This document shows positions 1 through 7,809 of a stretch of DNA of 23,386 bases, piece by piece. Position 1 is the first letter of the stretch. Each line of letters begins with the position of its first letter. Where the stretch lies: contig URHI01000015.1 of the NCBI GenBank assembly GCA_900547565.1, forward strand, positions 1 to 23,386, read 5' to 3'. The DNA is from an uncultured Eubacteriales bacterium (lineage in GTDB: Bacteria; Bacillota; Clostridia; Oscillospirales; CAG-272). The notes below the pieces were generated by a model that worked only from the letters and a program-made list of their open reading frames with translations, did no database searches and was not told the origin of the DNA. The position numbers and the translations under genes were made by a program.

Positions 1-203
1 GATCACATTCTTGAAGTCCAGTACGGTTATCAGTCAGTCTGGAGCGGCACAGCTTCCCCTTCAGGTATCCATTGGAAATAAATCAGATTTTCTCTCATTG
101 AAAAAGAATAGAAAGGAAAGAAATGAAAAAATCCTGATTTATTTTAATGATGCAGATGTGCCGGGGCTGGAAGCCCGGTCGGATATTGAGCGCTGGAAAC
201 TGC
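1..203. other. Window edge without a convincing gene
   Basis: No credible coding region is visible here. The short open frames have no ribosome binding site or recognisable product. The stretch lies downstream of the minus-strand ABC exporter operon and so should hold its 3' untranslated region. A GC-rich hairpin sits at about 161-178. An imperfect inverted repeat, AAATCAG-ATTTT at 77-88 against AAAATCCTGATTT near 127-139, could form a second, longer-range structure. Confidence 0.5.
161..178 (-). terminator. Weak GC-rich hairpin after the ABC exporter operon
   Basis: On the minus strand the sequence folds as CCGGGCT-tcc-AGCCCCGG, a short GC-rich stem with one bulged base, about 25 bases after the stop codon of the downstream exporter gene. 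No run of U follows directly; the next T-rich stretch on that strand is about 30 bases further on. It may be a 3'-end hairpin or part of a weak terminator. Confidence 0.35.
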
Positions 204-2054
204 TCACGCAAACTGCGAATTATACAGGCTGCTGTAGAAGCCTCCGGCAGCCATAAGCGTTTCATGGTTACCCTGCTCGATGACATTTCCGTCCTTGACC
301 ACCAGAATTATATCGGCGTTCTGTATAGTGGAGAGTCTGTGCGCGATGACAAAGCAGGTACGTCCTTGCATAAGCGAGCGCATAGCTTGCTGTATTTGCT
401 GTTCGGTGCGTGAATCTACATTGGAGGTTGCTTCATCAAGGATCAGCATTGATGATTTTGGAAGCATTGCGCGGGCAATGGTAATGAGCTGCTTTTGCCC
501 CTTTGATATGTTGATGCCGTCATCGGTAAGAAGGGTGTCATAGCCGTTGGGCAGAGCCTCAATAAATGAATGTATGTGCGCGGCCTTGGCAGCGGCGATT
601 ATTTCGTCCATTGTGGCATCCGAGCGGCCGTAGCTGATATTTTCGGCAATAGTGCCGCCGAACAGCCAGGTATCCTGCAGCACCATGGTGTAGGCACGCC
701 TCAGACTGTCGCGGTCAAGCTCACGGATCTCGGTGCCGTCGACGAAAATGCGTCCCGAGTCCACGTCATAAAAACGCATAAGCAGATTGATGATCGTTGT
801 TTTTCCGGCACCTGTGGGACCGACAATTGCCACGGTACTGCCCGGCTTGACATCTATTGACAGGTCATGAAGAATGGTCCTTCCCGGGGCATATCCGAAT
901 TTCACATGCTCAAGCCGCACATTGCCGTTTACATGCCCGAGCTGCACATTGCCGTTATAATTTTTATTGGACTCACGTGCGGCGCTGACTTCGTCTTCAT
1001 TGGGCTCATCAATTACCCGGAACACACGCTCAGCCGCGGCAAGCGCCGACTGCAATTCGCTGAGTATGTTGGCAAACTCGTTGATAGGTCCGGCGAATTT
1101 TCGTGAATACTGTACAAATGCCGACACGCCGCCCAGCGTCATAAAAAACATCGAGCCTGCCTGAACTATGCCCGAGTCGGACAGCATGTAGAATATGCCG
1201 CCGAGTATTATCACCATAGCCAGAGACATGTTGTTGATGAAATTCACGCCGGGGCCGATGATCGCACCGTGATAGTCGGCATCGTAATAGGCGTCGACCG
1301 CATCGGCGTTGCGCTCGTCGAAACGGCCGGATATAACCGATTCGCGGCCGTATATTTTGATTGAGCGTTGACCTGACAGCATTTCCTCAGCGTATCCGTT
1401 GAGCATACCCAGCTTCATTGAGCGTTTTTTGAAAAGCGGGCGGATTTTTTTGGTTTTGTATTTTGTGAATATTATGGACACGGGCACCGTGACGGCAAAT
1501 ACCAGTATCAGCATCGGGGAAATAGACATCATCATGATAAGAGAGCCTACCACGGTTACAACGCTTGTACATACCTGAAGCAGGTCGTGTGACAGCGATG
1601 AGTTGACTGTGTCCACGTCGTATGAGATCCGGCTGATTATGTCGCCTGTTGCGTGTGTGTCAAAATAGCTGACGGGAAGCTCGGTAAGACGGTTGAACAG
1701 CTGGCGGCGCATGGTGTAGATGATCTTTTGACTCAGTCTGACCATTACCACTGCCAGTGCATACGACATGATAGCGGCGGCAGAGTAGAAAATTACCAGC
1801 AGTCCGCAGTATTTTAACACCGAAGTCATATCGACGGCGCCGGCACCGGGGCGTATTGCATCTATGGCCGCGCCTGACAGCTTGGGCCCGATCAGCGACA
1901 GCACGTTTGAGGCCAGCATAAGGCAAAGGGCTATGAGTACATACCATTTGTGCTCAAGCAAATATCCGCTCAGCCGTTTCAGAACGGCGCTTTTTGTCTT
2001 GGAATCAATTTTTTCCTCCGGACGGGAGCTGTTGAGCGAGCGGAGCTTGCCCAT
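204..2054 (-). CDS. ABC exporter half-transporter, canonical ATPase subunit
   Basis: This is a fused membrane/ATPase subunit of the type IV ABC exporter family (multidrug or lipid exporters), 616 residues from the chosen start. The first half holds six predicted membrane helices and the second half the ATPase. The Walker A motif GPTGAGKT is at about 412-419, the signature is the unusual ISKGQ at about 516, Walker B is LILDE with catalytic Glu 541, and the switch His is 572. The intact Glu and His next to a non-standard signature are typical of the active partner in heterodimeric exporters such as LmrD or TM288. The upstream gene has the complementary defects. I chose ATG 2054 because GGAGGAGG lies four bases before it. 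A TTG at 2090 with GGGAGG eight bases upstream would add a glycine-rich leader seen in some relatives. A 9-residue tandem duplication sits at about 367-384. Substrate is unknown. Confidence 0.9.
   Translation of the reverse strand: MGKLRSLNSSRPEEKIDSKTKSAVLKRLSGYLLEHKWYVLIALCLMLASNVLSLIGPKLSGAAIDAIRPGAGAVDMTSVLKYCGLLVIFYSAAAIMSYALAVVMVRLSQKIIYTMRRQLFNRLTELPVSYFDTHATGDIISRISYDVDTVNSSLSHDLLQVCTSVVTVVGSLIMMMSISPMLILVFAVTVPVSIIFTKYKTKKIRPLFKKRSMKLGMLNGYAEEMLSGQRSIKIYGRESVISGRFDERNADAVDAYYDADYHGAIIGPGVNFINNMSLAMVIILGGIFYMLSDSGIVQAGSMFFMTLGGVSAFVQYSRKFAGPINEFANILSELQSALAAAERVFRVIDEPNEDEVSAARESNKNYNGNVQLGHVNGNVRLEHVKFGYAPGRTILHDLSIDVKPGSTVAIVGPTGAGKTTIINLLMRFYDVDSGRIFVDGTEIRELDRDSLRRAYTMVLQDTWLFGGTIAENISYGRSDATMDEIIAAAKAAHIHSFIEALPNGYDTLLTDDGINISKGQKQLITIARAMLPKSSMLILDEATSNVDSRTEQQIQQAMRSLMQGRTCFVIAHRLSTIQNADIILVVKDGNVIEQGNHETLMAAGGFYSSLYNSQFA
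903..956 (-). repeat. 27-bp in-frame tandem duplication inside the ABC gene
   Basis: Two adjacent 27-base units (903-929 and 930-956) match at 23 of 27 positions. They encode NGNVQLGHV then NGNVRLEHV, just before the first beta strand of the ATPase domain. The second copy in protein order (RLEHVKFGY) looks like the normal family sequence, so the first copy appears to be an extra linker insertion. Confidence 0.8.
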
Positions 2055-2082
2055 TCCGCCTCCTCCACCGGGAAATCCGGGA

Positions 2083-3810
2083 TTATTCAAGAAAAGCACC
2101 TCCCATTTGAGACTGACTTATTTCGCGGTAGACCCCGCAGTTCTGCATGAGGCTGTCGTGATTGCCCATTCCGATTATTCGGCCTTCGTCAAGCACGATT
2201 ATGACGTCAGAGTTCATGACCGAGCTTATGCGCTGTGCCACGACGATCACCGTCATGCCGTCCGTTCCGTCGGCGATAGCGCGGCGCAGTGCGGAATCGG
2301 TCTTATAGTCGAGCGCCGACGACGAGTCGTCAAGTATGAGAATGTCGGGACTCCCTGCCAGTGCCCGGGCTATGAGAAGGCGCTGCTTTTGTCCTCCGCT
2401 GATGTTGGTACCTTTGGTAGTGAGCATGTGTTCCCAGCCATCGGGATATTTTTCGATGAAGTCAGCCTGGGCCATAGCGGCCGCCGTCTTAAGCCGGCTG
2501 TCGGTAATGTCACGACCGAATGCAACATTTTCCCGAATACTGTCGGCATACAGAAAGTCGTTCTGCATGACTGCACCGAACATTGAGTGAAGCTCATCTG
2601 TCGGTATAGTGCGTACGTCCCGTCCGCCTATACGTATTGAGCCTGAGTCGATATCATACAGGCGCATCAGCAGTGAAATTATCGTCGACTTGCCCGATCC
2701 TGTCGCACCTATGATTCCGAGCGAGCCACCGCGCGGTATGCGGAAGCTGATGTCGGAAAGGTTGTTTTTGGTTTTGTTATATGAAAAATTTACATGCTCG
2801 AAGGTTATGTATCCGGAGCTGCCGTCCGCACGGGTAGGAAATTCGGCACTGCTTTTCAGCATCAGGTCTTCGGGGCACTCCAATACCTCGGCTATGCGTC
2901 CGGCAGATGCCGAGCACTTGGTATACATGACAAATATCCGAGTGACGCTCATCATAGCCTGCGAGATCAACGTGAAATACTGCATGAATGTGAGTATTCG
3001 TCCCGGCTTTGACAGTCCGCCGTTGACCAGAATACCGCCTATTAGTATTACGCCGGCTATACCGACGTTCATGAAAAACGTCATCAGAGGATTTGTAGCC
3101 GCCATTGTTATGCCGGCTTTTTGTTCATCGTGAACCAGTGTACGGTTGACCCGGTCGTAACGCTCGCGTTCATATTTGGTTTTGGACAGCGCCTTGATGA
3201 CGCGTATGCCCTGTGCGTCCTCACGTACAACTCGCGTCATACCGTCTACCGAACGCTGAACCTGAGTGTAAAGCGGTATACCGCGTTTTGAAATGAACAT
3301 AACAGCCAGTGCTATAAGCGGCAGTATAGCAAACATGACCACCGCCATACGATAGTCGATGATTGCGGTTATGACGCCGCCGCCTATCAGCAGAATTGGC
3401 GCACGGACGCCCATTCTCTGCATCATGCCGACAAAGTGATGAAAATTATATGTATCCGATGTCAGTCGGGACTCAAGGCTCGGCACCGTGAATTTGTCTA
3501 CCTGTGCCGATGACAGCCGCATCGTTTTGTCGAACAGGTCGTGGCGCACCGCCTCAGAAGTGTTGCGGGCGACCTTGGCCGCCATGCGATTGGCGGTGAC
3601 ATTCATGATCACGGCGAGCAGAGCGCACAGCACCATAAGCAGGCCCCACAGTATTATCTGACGTACGCTTTGACGCGGAACAACATCGTCGATTATGTAT
3701 CCGAGTATGTACGGAAGTATCAGCTCCATCATTGTTCCGAGAAATTTTATTGACAGACCGATCGTCATACGGCCGAAAAACGGCTTGAGATATTTCAGCA
3801 AGTGCTTCAT
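2083..3810 (-). CDS. ABC exporter half-transporter, degenerate ATPase subunit
   Basis: This 575-residue ABC exporter subunit has an N-terminal membrane domain (about 15-295) and a C-terminal ATPase. Walker A GATGSGKST is at 368-376 and the standard signature ISGGQ at 470-474. Walker B reads LILDD, so the catalytic Glu is replaced by Asp 495, and the switch His is replaced by Gln 526 (VAQRIS). In known heterodimeric exporters (LmrC, BmrC, TM287) the same two changes mark the protomer that forms the non-hydrolysing site. The signature lost from the downstream partner matches this pairing. Its ATG overlaps the marR stop (ATGA), and its 3' end lies about 30 bases from the partner's start, so the three genes form one operon. 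It probably pumps drugs, peptides or lipids out of the cell; the substrate cannot be read from the sequence. Confidence 0.92.
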   Translation of the reverse strand: MKHLLKYLKPFFGRMTIGLSIKFLGTMMELILPYILGYIIDDVVPRQSVRQIILWGLLMVLCALLAVIMNVTANRMAAKVARNTSEAVRHDLFDKTMRLSSAQVDKFTVPSLESRLTSDTYNFHHFVGMMQRMGVRAPILLIGGGVITAIIDYRMAVVMFAILPLIALAVMFISKRGIPLYTQVQRSVDGMTRVVREDAQGIRVIKALSKTKYERERYDRVNRTLVHDEQKAGITMAATNPLMTFFMNVGIAGVILIGGILVNGGLSKPGRILTFMQYFTLISQAMMSVTRIFVMYTKCSASAGRIAEVLECPEDLMLKSSAEFPTRADGSSGYITFEHVNFSYNKTKNNLSDISFRIPRGGSLGIIGATGSGKSTIISLLMRLYDIDSGSIRIGGRDVRTIPTDELHSMFGAVMQNDFLYADSIRENVAFGRDITDSRLKTAAAMAQADFIEKYPDGWEHMLTTKGTNISGGQKQRLLIARALAGSPDILILDDSSSALDYKTDSALRRAIADGTDGMTVIVVAQRISSVMNSDVIIVLDEGRIIGMGNHDSLMQNCGVYREISQSQMGGAFLE

Positions 3811-4265
3811 TTGTTATCGCTCTCCCAGGATGAATCGATCTCTTTGTTGACGGCTGCCGTTGCCCGCTTTGTCATGCGGGACAGCATGGAGGTGAACTGC
3901 TCCATTTCGTCTTCGGTGAATTCCTCCGTCAGGTAGGAATTCCAGCTCTTGACGGCTTCGGTTACGCGCGGCATGATGTCATATGCCTTTTGCGTAGGGT
4001 AAACGAGTATTACACGTTTGTCCTCCTCGCTTTGACGCCGCTCAACATAACCCAGCTTTTCAAGCTGCGTAAGATGGCGGGTGACGTTGCTTTTGTTGAT
4101 GTAAATGTGCTTTGACAGCTGTTCCTGCGACATGCCCGGATGGCGGCACAGAGCAAAAAGATATGCTGTGTGGGCGCCTCCGATTCCCGTACCGTTGAGC
4201 ATTGCGGCATGGTAAATGTTGGAGCATCTGCCGATGATCTTTATCTGCCTCATGAAAGACGGCAT
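3807..4265 (-). CDS. MarR-family transcriptional regulator
   Basis: A 152-residue winged-helix regulator of the MarR family. The helix-turn-helix region is readable as MSQEQLSKHIYINKSNVTRH followed by QLEKLGYVERR and the wing SEEDKRVILVYPT, as expected for a homodimer that binds palindromic DNA and is released by small ligands. ATG 4265 is chosen because GGGAGG lies six bases upstream; an in-frame ATG at 4307 falls inside the predicted operator and has no ribosome binding site. It is the first gene of the ABC exporter operon and overlaps the next gene by four bases. Autorepression of the exporter operon is the likely role, supported by the palindrome at the predicted transcription start. Confidence 0.93.
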   Translation of the reverse strand: MPSFMRQIKIIGRCSNIYHAAMLNGTGIGGAHTAYLFALCRHPGMSQEQLSKHIYINKSNVTRHLTQLEKLGYVERRQSEEDKRVILVYPTQKAYDIMPRVTEAVKSWNSYLTEEFTEDEMEQFTSMLSRMTKRATAAVNKEIDSSWESDNK

Positions 4266-4294
4266 GACATACCTCCCGGCAAGCGGATTTATTA

Positions 4295-4308
4295 GTTGCG
4301 TTCGCAAC
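4295..4308 (-). promoter_or_regulatory. Candidate MarR operator
   Basis: GTTGCG-TT-CGCAAC is a perfect inverted repeat with six-base arms. It begins at about the expected transcription start (about 4309) of the marR promoter and ends about 30 bases before the chosen start codon. Its position would let bound protein block initiation. That MarR is the binder is inferred from adjacency. Confidence 0.6.
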
Positions 4309-4315
4309 CTTTTTT

Positions 4316-4343
4316 ATTATAGCACCTTTTTATAGTTTGTCAA
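4316..4343 (-). promoter_or_regulatory. Consensus sigma-A-type promoter of marR-ABC operon
   Basis: Read on the minus strand, TTGACA (4343-4338) is followed by a 16-base spacer and TATAAT (4321-4316). Both hexamers match the consensus exactly. Start of transcription is expected near 4309, directly at the palindrome. A promoter this strong in front of a MarR gene fits a unit that must be held off by a repressor. Confidence 0.85.
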
Positions 4344-4383
4344 GACACTTAATGTGAAAAAATCAAGTCGTATTTGAACTGTC

Positions 4384-4396
4384 CGGTGTGCGGTAT
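4384..4396. repeat. Third copy of the truB terminator arm
   Basis: CGGTGTGCGGTAT here is the exact reverse complement of 4453-4465, which is part of the truB terminator stem and loop. On the minus-strand RNA the upstream terminator arm could pair either locally or with this distal segment. Confidence 0.6.
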
Positions 4397-4433
4397 GTCT
4401 TTTCGGCTGATTTGCCAATGGACTTCAACATAT

Positions 4434-4471
4434 AAAACGCGGTGTGCATCTGATACCGCACACCGCGTTTT
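4434..4471 (-). terminator. Strong hairpin terminator after truB
   Basis: Perfect 14-base arms, AAAACGCGGTGTGC and GCACACCGCGTTTT, enclose a 10-base loop. On the minus strand the stem ends in TTTTAT, about 47 bases after the truB stop. The other strand also ends in a T run, but no plus-strand gene precedes it. It separates the truB unit from the marR promoter. Confidence 0.85.
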
Positions 4472-4517
4472 TGCCGGACTTTTATGAATATACTGCTTCA
4501 AAAGTCTGCAAAGCAAC

Positions 4518-5438
4518 TTATTGAATTTCAAACGTTTTAATAGCCTTGATTGCGGGACCGTCGGGATACTGGTCCACTTGTCCAAGCGCGAAAAAGTGTC
4601 CGTCTGCGCGGCATATCCGCACTCGTTGACCGATGGCAAACGAAGTTCCCAGCTTACGCTGGTATATTTCGCAGCCCGAACGGCACAGCCGTTCATAAAA
4701 TGCAGGCAATGCCACAGCCGGCAAGTCGGTAAACAGAGATTCAACCGGCAGCAGCAGCTTATCTGCTTCATCCGATGACATGTCCGCCAGCCTGTCCGGA
4801 GTTACGGCATTGCGCACGACAAAATCTCCGACGCTTATTCTGCGAAGCGCCGCCATGACACCGCCACAGCCCAATTCTGCACCGATATCGGCGCACAACG
4901 TCCGGATATAGGTACCGGCCGAACATTCCACGTCAAGTGCAAAATCGGACGACGCCGGAGTCGGCTCGCACGCCAGTGAATATACCGTCACCGGACGCGG
5001 TAGACGTTCTATTTCGCCGCCCTCACGGGCAATGTCAACCAGCTTGCGTCCGCCGACCTTAAGTGCGCTGTACATAGGAGGCGTCTGCATGATCTCTCCC
5101 CGGAATTGTCCGCACACCTCTTGCACACGCGCGGCGCATGGAAGCGTGTCTGATACCGTCAGCACTTGTCCGGAAGTATCCTCGGTGTCGGTCGTAAGTC
5201 CCAGACGCAGTAAGGCATGATAACGCTTGCGGTGGCAGACAATATATTCTGCCGCTTTGGCCGCCCTACCGACCAGCACGACAAGCAGTCCCGTTGCCAT
5301 AGGATCCAGCGTCCCGGTGTGCCCCACCCGGCGCAGCCCCATGACCCGGCGTACCTTATTTACCACATCATGAGAAGTAAGCCCCGACGGCTTGTCAATG
5401 AGCAATACGCCGGAGCTTTCATTCTGATTTTGTTTCAT
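4518..5438 (-). CDS. truB: tRNA pseudouridine(55) synthase TruB
   Basis: TruB converts U55 of tRNA to pseudouridine in the T-loop. The 306-residue protein has the family's N-terminal LLIDKPSGLTSHDVV (about 12-26) and the catalytic segment GHTGTLDPMATG with the nucleophilic Asp at 45. Later motifs include PPMYSALKVGGRKL and SAGTYIRTL. The C-terminal part (about 230-306) has the size of a PUA-like RNA-binding domain. The start codon shares one base with the stop of the nitroreductase gene upstream (TGATG), so translation is probably coupled. In many Bacillota truB sits next to rbfA or ribF; here it ends a ychF-trmB unit instead. A strong terminator follows. Confidence 0.96.
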   Translation of the reverse strand: MKQNQNESSGVLLIDKPSGLTSHDVVNKVRRVMGLRRVGHTGTLDPMATGLLVVLVGRAAKAAEYIVCHRKRYHALLRLGLTTDTEDTSGQVLTVSDTLPCAARVQEVCGQFRGEIMQTPPMYSALKVGGRKLVDIAREGGEIERLPRPVTVYSLACEPTPASSDFALDVECSAGTYIRTLCADIGAELGCGGVMAALRRISVGDFVVRNAVTPDRLADMSSDEADKLLLPVESLFTDLPAVALPAFYERLCRSGCEIYQRKLGTSFAIGQRVRICRADGHFFALGQVDQYPDGPAIKAIKTFEIQ

Positions 5439-6007
5439 CAGAGAATAATGTCCTTGAGCGGTCTTTTGGGCACGTAATGACAGCCGTCTGCGCGGTAATA
5501 ACCGACTTCCGAGCCTTGTGCTTCGGTCAGTACCACCTTTTCGTCCGGCTTTCCGAGCGCAAGCACCAGCATTATCATGTTTGTCTCGGGAATATTAAGC
5601 GCGGCGTGCAGCTTGTCACGGTCAAAGCTGCCTATCATACAGCCGCCGAGTCCCGCTTCGGTGGCCGCCAGCAGAATGGTCTGCGCGACTATTCCGACGT
5701 CACGCAGAAATGTCGTGAGGGTTTCTGCTATGGTCATGTCACAGCAAATGACTATATATGCTGTCGGTGCGTGACCGTCCGGAGGTAATTTGACATTTTT
5801 GAGCCTGCCAGCCCATGCGGTCAGCAAAAGTACGCGGTCACATTCCTCGGGCGTGCAGACCAGTCGGTATTTCAGCGGCTGAATGTTGCGGCTGGACGAT
5901 GTACAGCGCGCTATATCCACGAACTCCAGCAGTTCGTCGCGCGTGATTGTACGGTTAGGGTCAAATGAGCGGTAGCTGCGGTTTTTTTGCACAATGTCTT
6001 TAATCAT
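5438..6007 (-). CDS. Nitroreductase-family FMN oxidoreductase
   Basis: A 189-residue member of the nitroreductase family, flavoproteins that use NAD(P)H to reduce nitro groups, quinones or flavin-like substrates. The N-terminal RSYRSFD (about 11-17) and CTSSSRNIQPLKYRLV (about 35-50) match the FMN phosphate-binding region. AATEAGLGGCMIGSFDR (about 115-131) and the LALGKPDE segment near the C-terminus are the usual second FMN and dimer motifs. GGGAGG lies six bases before ATG 6007, and the gene starts 15 bases after trmB. It sits between two tRNA-modification genes, but no link to tRNA is visible. The physiological substrate cannot be stated. Confidence 0.9.
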   Translation of the reverse strand: MIKDIVQKNRSYRSFDPNRTITRDELLEFVDIARCTSSSRNIQPLKYRLVCTPEECDRVLLLTAWAGRLKNVKLPPDGHAPTAYIVICCDMTIAETLTTFLRDVGIVAQTILLAATEAGLGGCMIGSFDRDKLHAALNIPETNMIMLVLALGKPDEKVVLTEAQGSEVGYYRADGCHYVPKRPLKDIIL

Positions 6008-6022
6008 GGTGTGCCTCCCGTT

Positions 6023-6676
6023 TTATCGGAAAATAACGCAGGCGGCGTTGATCGCAATGCCCTGCGCCGTGAATGAGGTTTCATATTCGGTCATTATGTT
6101 ACCGACGGAGTAGGGGGAGTGATGCAAGTCTCGGGTCTGGTATTCGACCTCAAGTCCTGCCGCGGCGAACTGCTCAAGGCTGAAGTCAAAAAGCGATACG
6201 TTGTCGGTTTTGAAATAAAGCCTTCCTCCACATACCAGCACGCGGCGGTACATCTCAAGAAAACCTATATGCGTAAGTCTACGCTTGGCGTAGCCGGCCT
6301 TGGGCCACGGGTCGCTGAAGTTAAGGTAAATGCGCTCAAGGCAGTGTGGCGGCAGCCATTCGCCGAGATTCTGCGCGTTGCCTATGACAAAACGCAGATT
6401 GTCGCCGGGGCGGCTGTCTCTACTTGCGGCGGCGCGTTCGAGTGCGAGGCAGGCCACATCCGGAACCCGCTCCAGTGCGATGAGATTAATACCCGGCTCA
6501 GCTGTTGCAAGCCCGCAGGCAAACGAGCCTTTTCCGCACCCGATCTCAAGGCACAGCGGCCGCGTCACTACGAAAGGAGCCTGCGGGTTGGCGGCAAGCA
6601 CTGTCGGATCTGATATGAGCAGTTCGGCACAGGCGGCGATCCGTTCCGCACCGTGCTTTTTATGCCGCATACGCAT
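6023..6676 (-). CDS. trmB: tRNA (guanine-N7-)-methyltransferase TrmB
   Basis: TrmB makes m7G at position 46 of tRNA using S-adenosylmethionine. The 217-residue protein has the SAM motif LEIGCGKGSF at about 43-52, the acidic end of the next strand in ALER (67-70), and the family signature YLNFSDPWPKAGYAKRRL (about 117-134). The C-terminal TEYE segment (about 196-199) is also typical. The start ATG shares one base with the ychF stop (TGATG) and no clear ribosome binding site is seen. Translation therefore probably depends on ribosomes finishing ychF. An ATG two codons later is possible. Confidence 0.96.
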   Translation of the reverse strand: MRMRHKKHGAERIAACAELLISDPTVLAANPQAPFVVTRPLCLEIGCGKGSFACGLATAEPGINLIALERVPDVACLALERAAASRDSRPGDNLRFVIGNAQNLGEWLPPHCLERIYLNFSDPWPKAGYAKRRLTHIGFLEMYRRVLVCGGRLYFKTDNVSLFDFSLEQFAAAGLEVEYQTRDLHHSPYSVGNIMTEYETSFTAQGIAINAACVIFR

Positions 6677-7767
6677 CAGACGTTGAAACGGAACAGCACA
6701 ACGTCACCGTCCCGTATGACATAGTCCTTGCCCTCGGAGCGGATAAGCCCGGCCTCCTTGGCGGCGTTCATGCTGCCTACTCTGACGAGGTCATCGTAGC
6801 TGACGATCTCGGCGCGTATGAAGCCGCGCTCAAAGTCACTGTGTATTTTTCCTGCCGCCTGAGGCGCCTTGGTGCCGCGTGTGATCGTCCATGCGCGGAC
6901 CTCCTTTGGACCGGCGGTAAGATAGCTTATAAGGCCCAGTAGGGCATAGCTCGATCGGATAAGCCTGTCAAGGCCCGATTCCTCAATGCCGAGATCGGCG
7001 AGAAATGCAACTTTTTCGTCCGCCTCCAGCTCGGCGATCTCGGCCTCTATCTGGGCACAGACGGCTATGACCTCGGCTCCTTCGCTCTCGGCGTGCTCGC
7101 GGAGCTTATGATAATAGGGGTTTCCGCTGGGGTCTGCCGCATCATCTTCGCCTACATTGGCAACGTAAATAATGGGCTTGAGAGTAAGTAGCGGGGTGTC
7201 CGACAGCATATCGCGTTCTTCGCTGGTCAGGTCTACCGAGCGGGCGCTTTTTCCGTCTGACAGTGCGGCGTACACGCGCTCAAGCACGTCAAGCTCACCG
7301 GCGAGTGAGCGATCGTTTTTTGCCAGCTTGCGCGTGCGGTCGAGGCGGCGCTCGATCATTTCCATGTCTGAAAAAATCAGCTCCATGTTGATGATCTCAA
7401 GGTCGCGCAGCGGATCGACCGAGCCTTCTACATGAATTATATTACCGTCCTCAAAGCAACGGACAACGTGGACGATAGCGTCCACCTCGCGTATGTGCGA
7501 AAGAAATTTATTGCCTAACCCTTCTCCTTGTGACGCGCCGCGTACCAGTCCCGCAATGTCGACAAATTCGATGGTGGCGGGAGTGTATTTTTCAGGATTG
7601 TACATCTGAGCCAGTACGTCCAAACGCTTGTCCGGCACAGGGACAATGCCTACGTTGGGATCAATGGTGCAGAAGGGATAGTTTGCCGATTCAGCCCGCG
7701 CGTTGGTGAGCGCATTGAACAGTGTGCTTTTGCCGACGTTTGGCAGACCTACGATGCCGAGTTTCAT
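6676..7767 (-). CDS. ychF: Redox-/ribosome-associated GTPase YchF
   Basis: YchF is a universally conserved Obg-family P-loop NTPase that binds ribosomes and often prefers ATP. The 363-residue protein starts with G1 GLPNVGKST (about 7-15), followed by YPFCTIDPNVG and G3 DIAGLVRGASQGEGLGNKFLS. The G4 position reads NVGE rather than NKxD, the change that explains relaxed nucleotide specificity in this family. The coiled-coil region (about 130-190) and the C-terminal TGS domain, with its TITRGTKAPQAAGKIHSDFE segment, are complete. It is first in its operon, transcribed from the promoter at 7847-7875 with a leader of about 70 bases that contains a hairpin. Only a weak AGAAAGG, about 17 bases upstream, is seen as a ribosome binding site. 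Confidence 0.97.
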   Translation of the reverse strand: MKLGIVGLPNVGKSTLFNALTNARAESANYPFCTIDPNVGIVPVPDKRLDVLAQMYNPEKYTPATIEFVDIAGLVRGASQGEGLGNKFLSHIREVDAIVHVVRCFEDGNIIHVEGSVDPLRDLEIINMELIFSDMEMIERRLDRTRKLAKNDRSLAGELDVLERVYAALSDGKSARSVDLTSEERDMLSDTPLLTLKPIIYVANVGEDDAADPSGNPYYHKLREHAESEGAEVIAVCAQIEAEIAELEADEKVAFLADLGIEESGLDRLIRSSYALLGLISYLTAGPKEVRAWTITRGTKAPQAAGKIHSDFERGFIRAEIVSYDDLVRVGSMNAAKEAGLIRSEGKDYVIRDGDVVLFRFNV

Positions 7768-7809
7768 GGATAGCTTATACCGTACCTTTCTTTAGTTGCG
7801 ACTCTTTTT

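Noticed and set aside
11..256. Open frame at the left edge of the window
   Set aside because: No ribosome binding site or recognisable product, and it runs into the antisense of the ABC gene.
1864..2586. 240-codon plus-strand frame
   Set aside because: Antisense to both ABC exporter genes, whose motifs are unambiguous; no ribosome binding site.
4349..4771. 140-codon minus-strand frame
   Set aside because: Covers the truB terminator and overlaps truB in another frame; composition is not protein-like.
6119..6613. 164-codon plus-strand frame
   Set aside because: Shadow antisense to trmB, which has all its family motifs.
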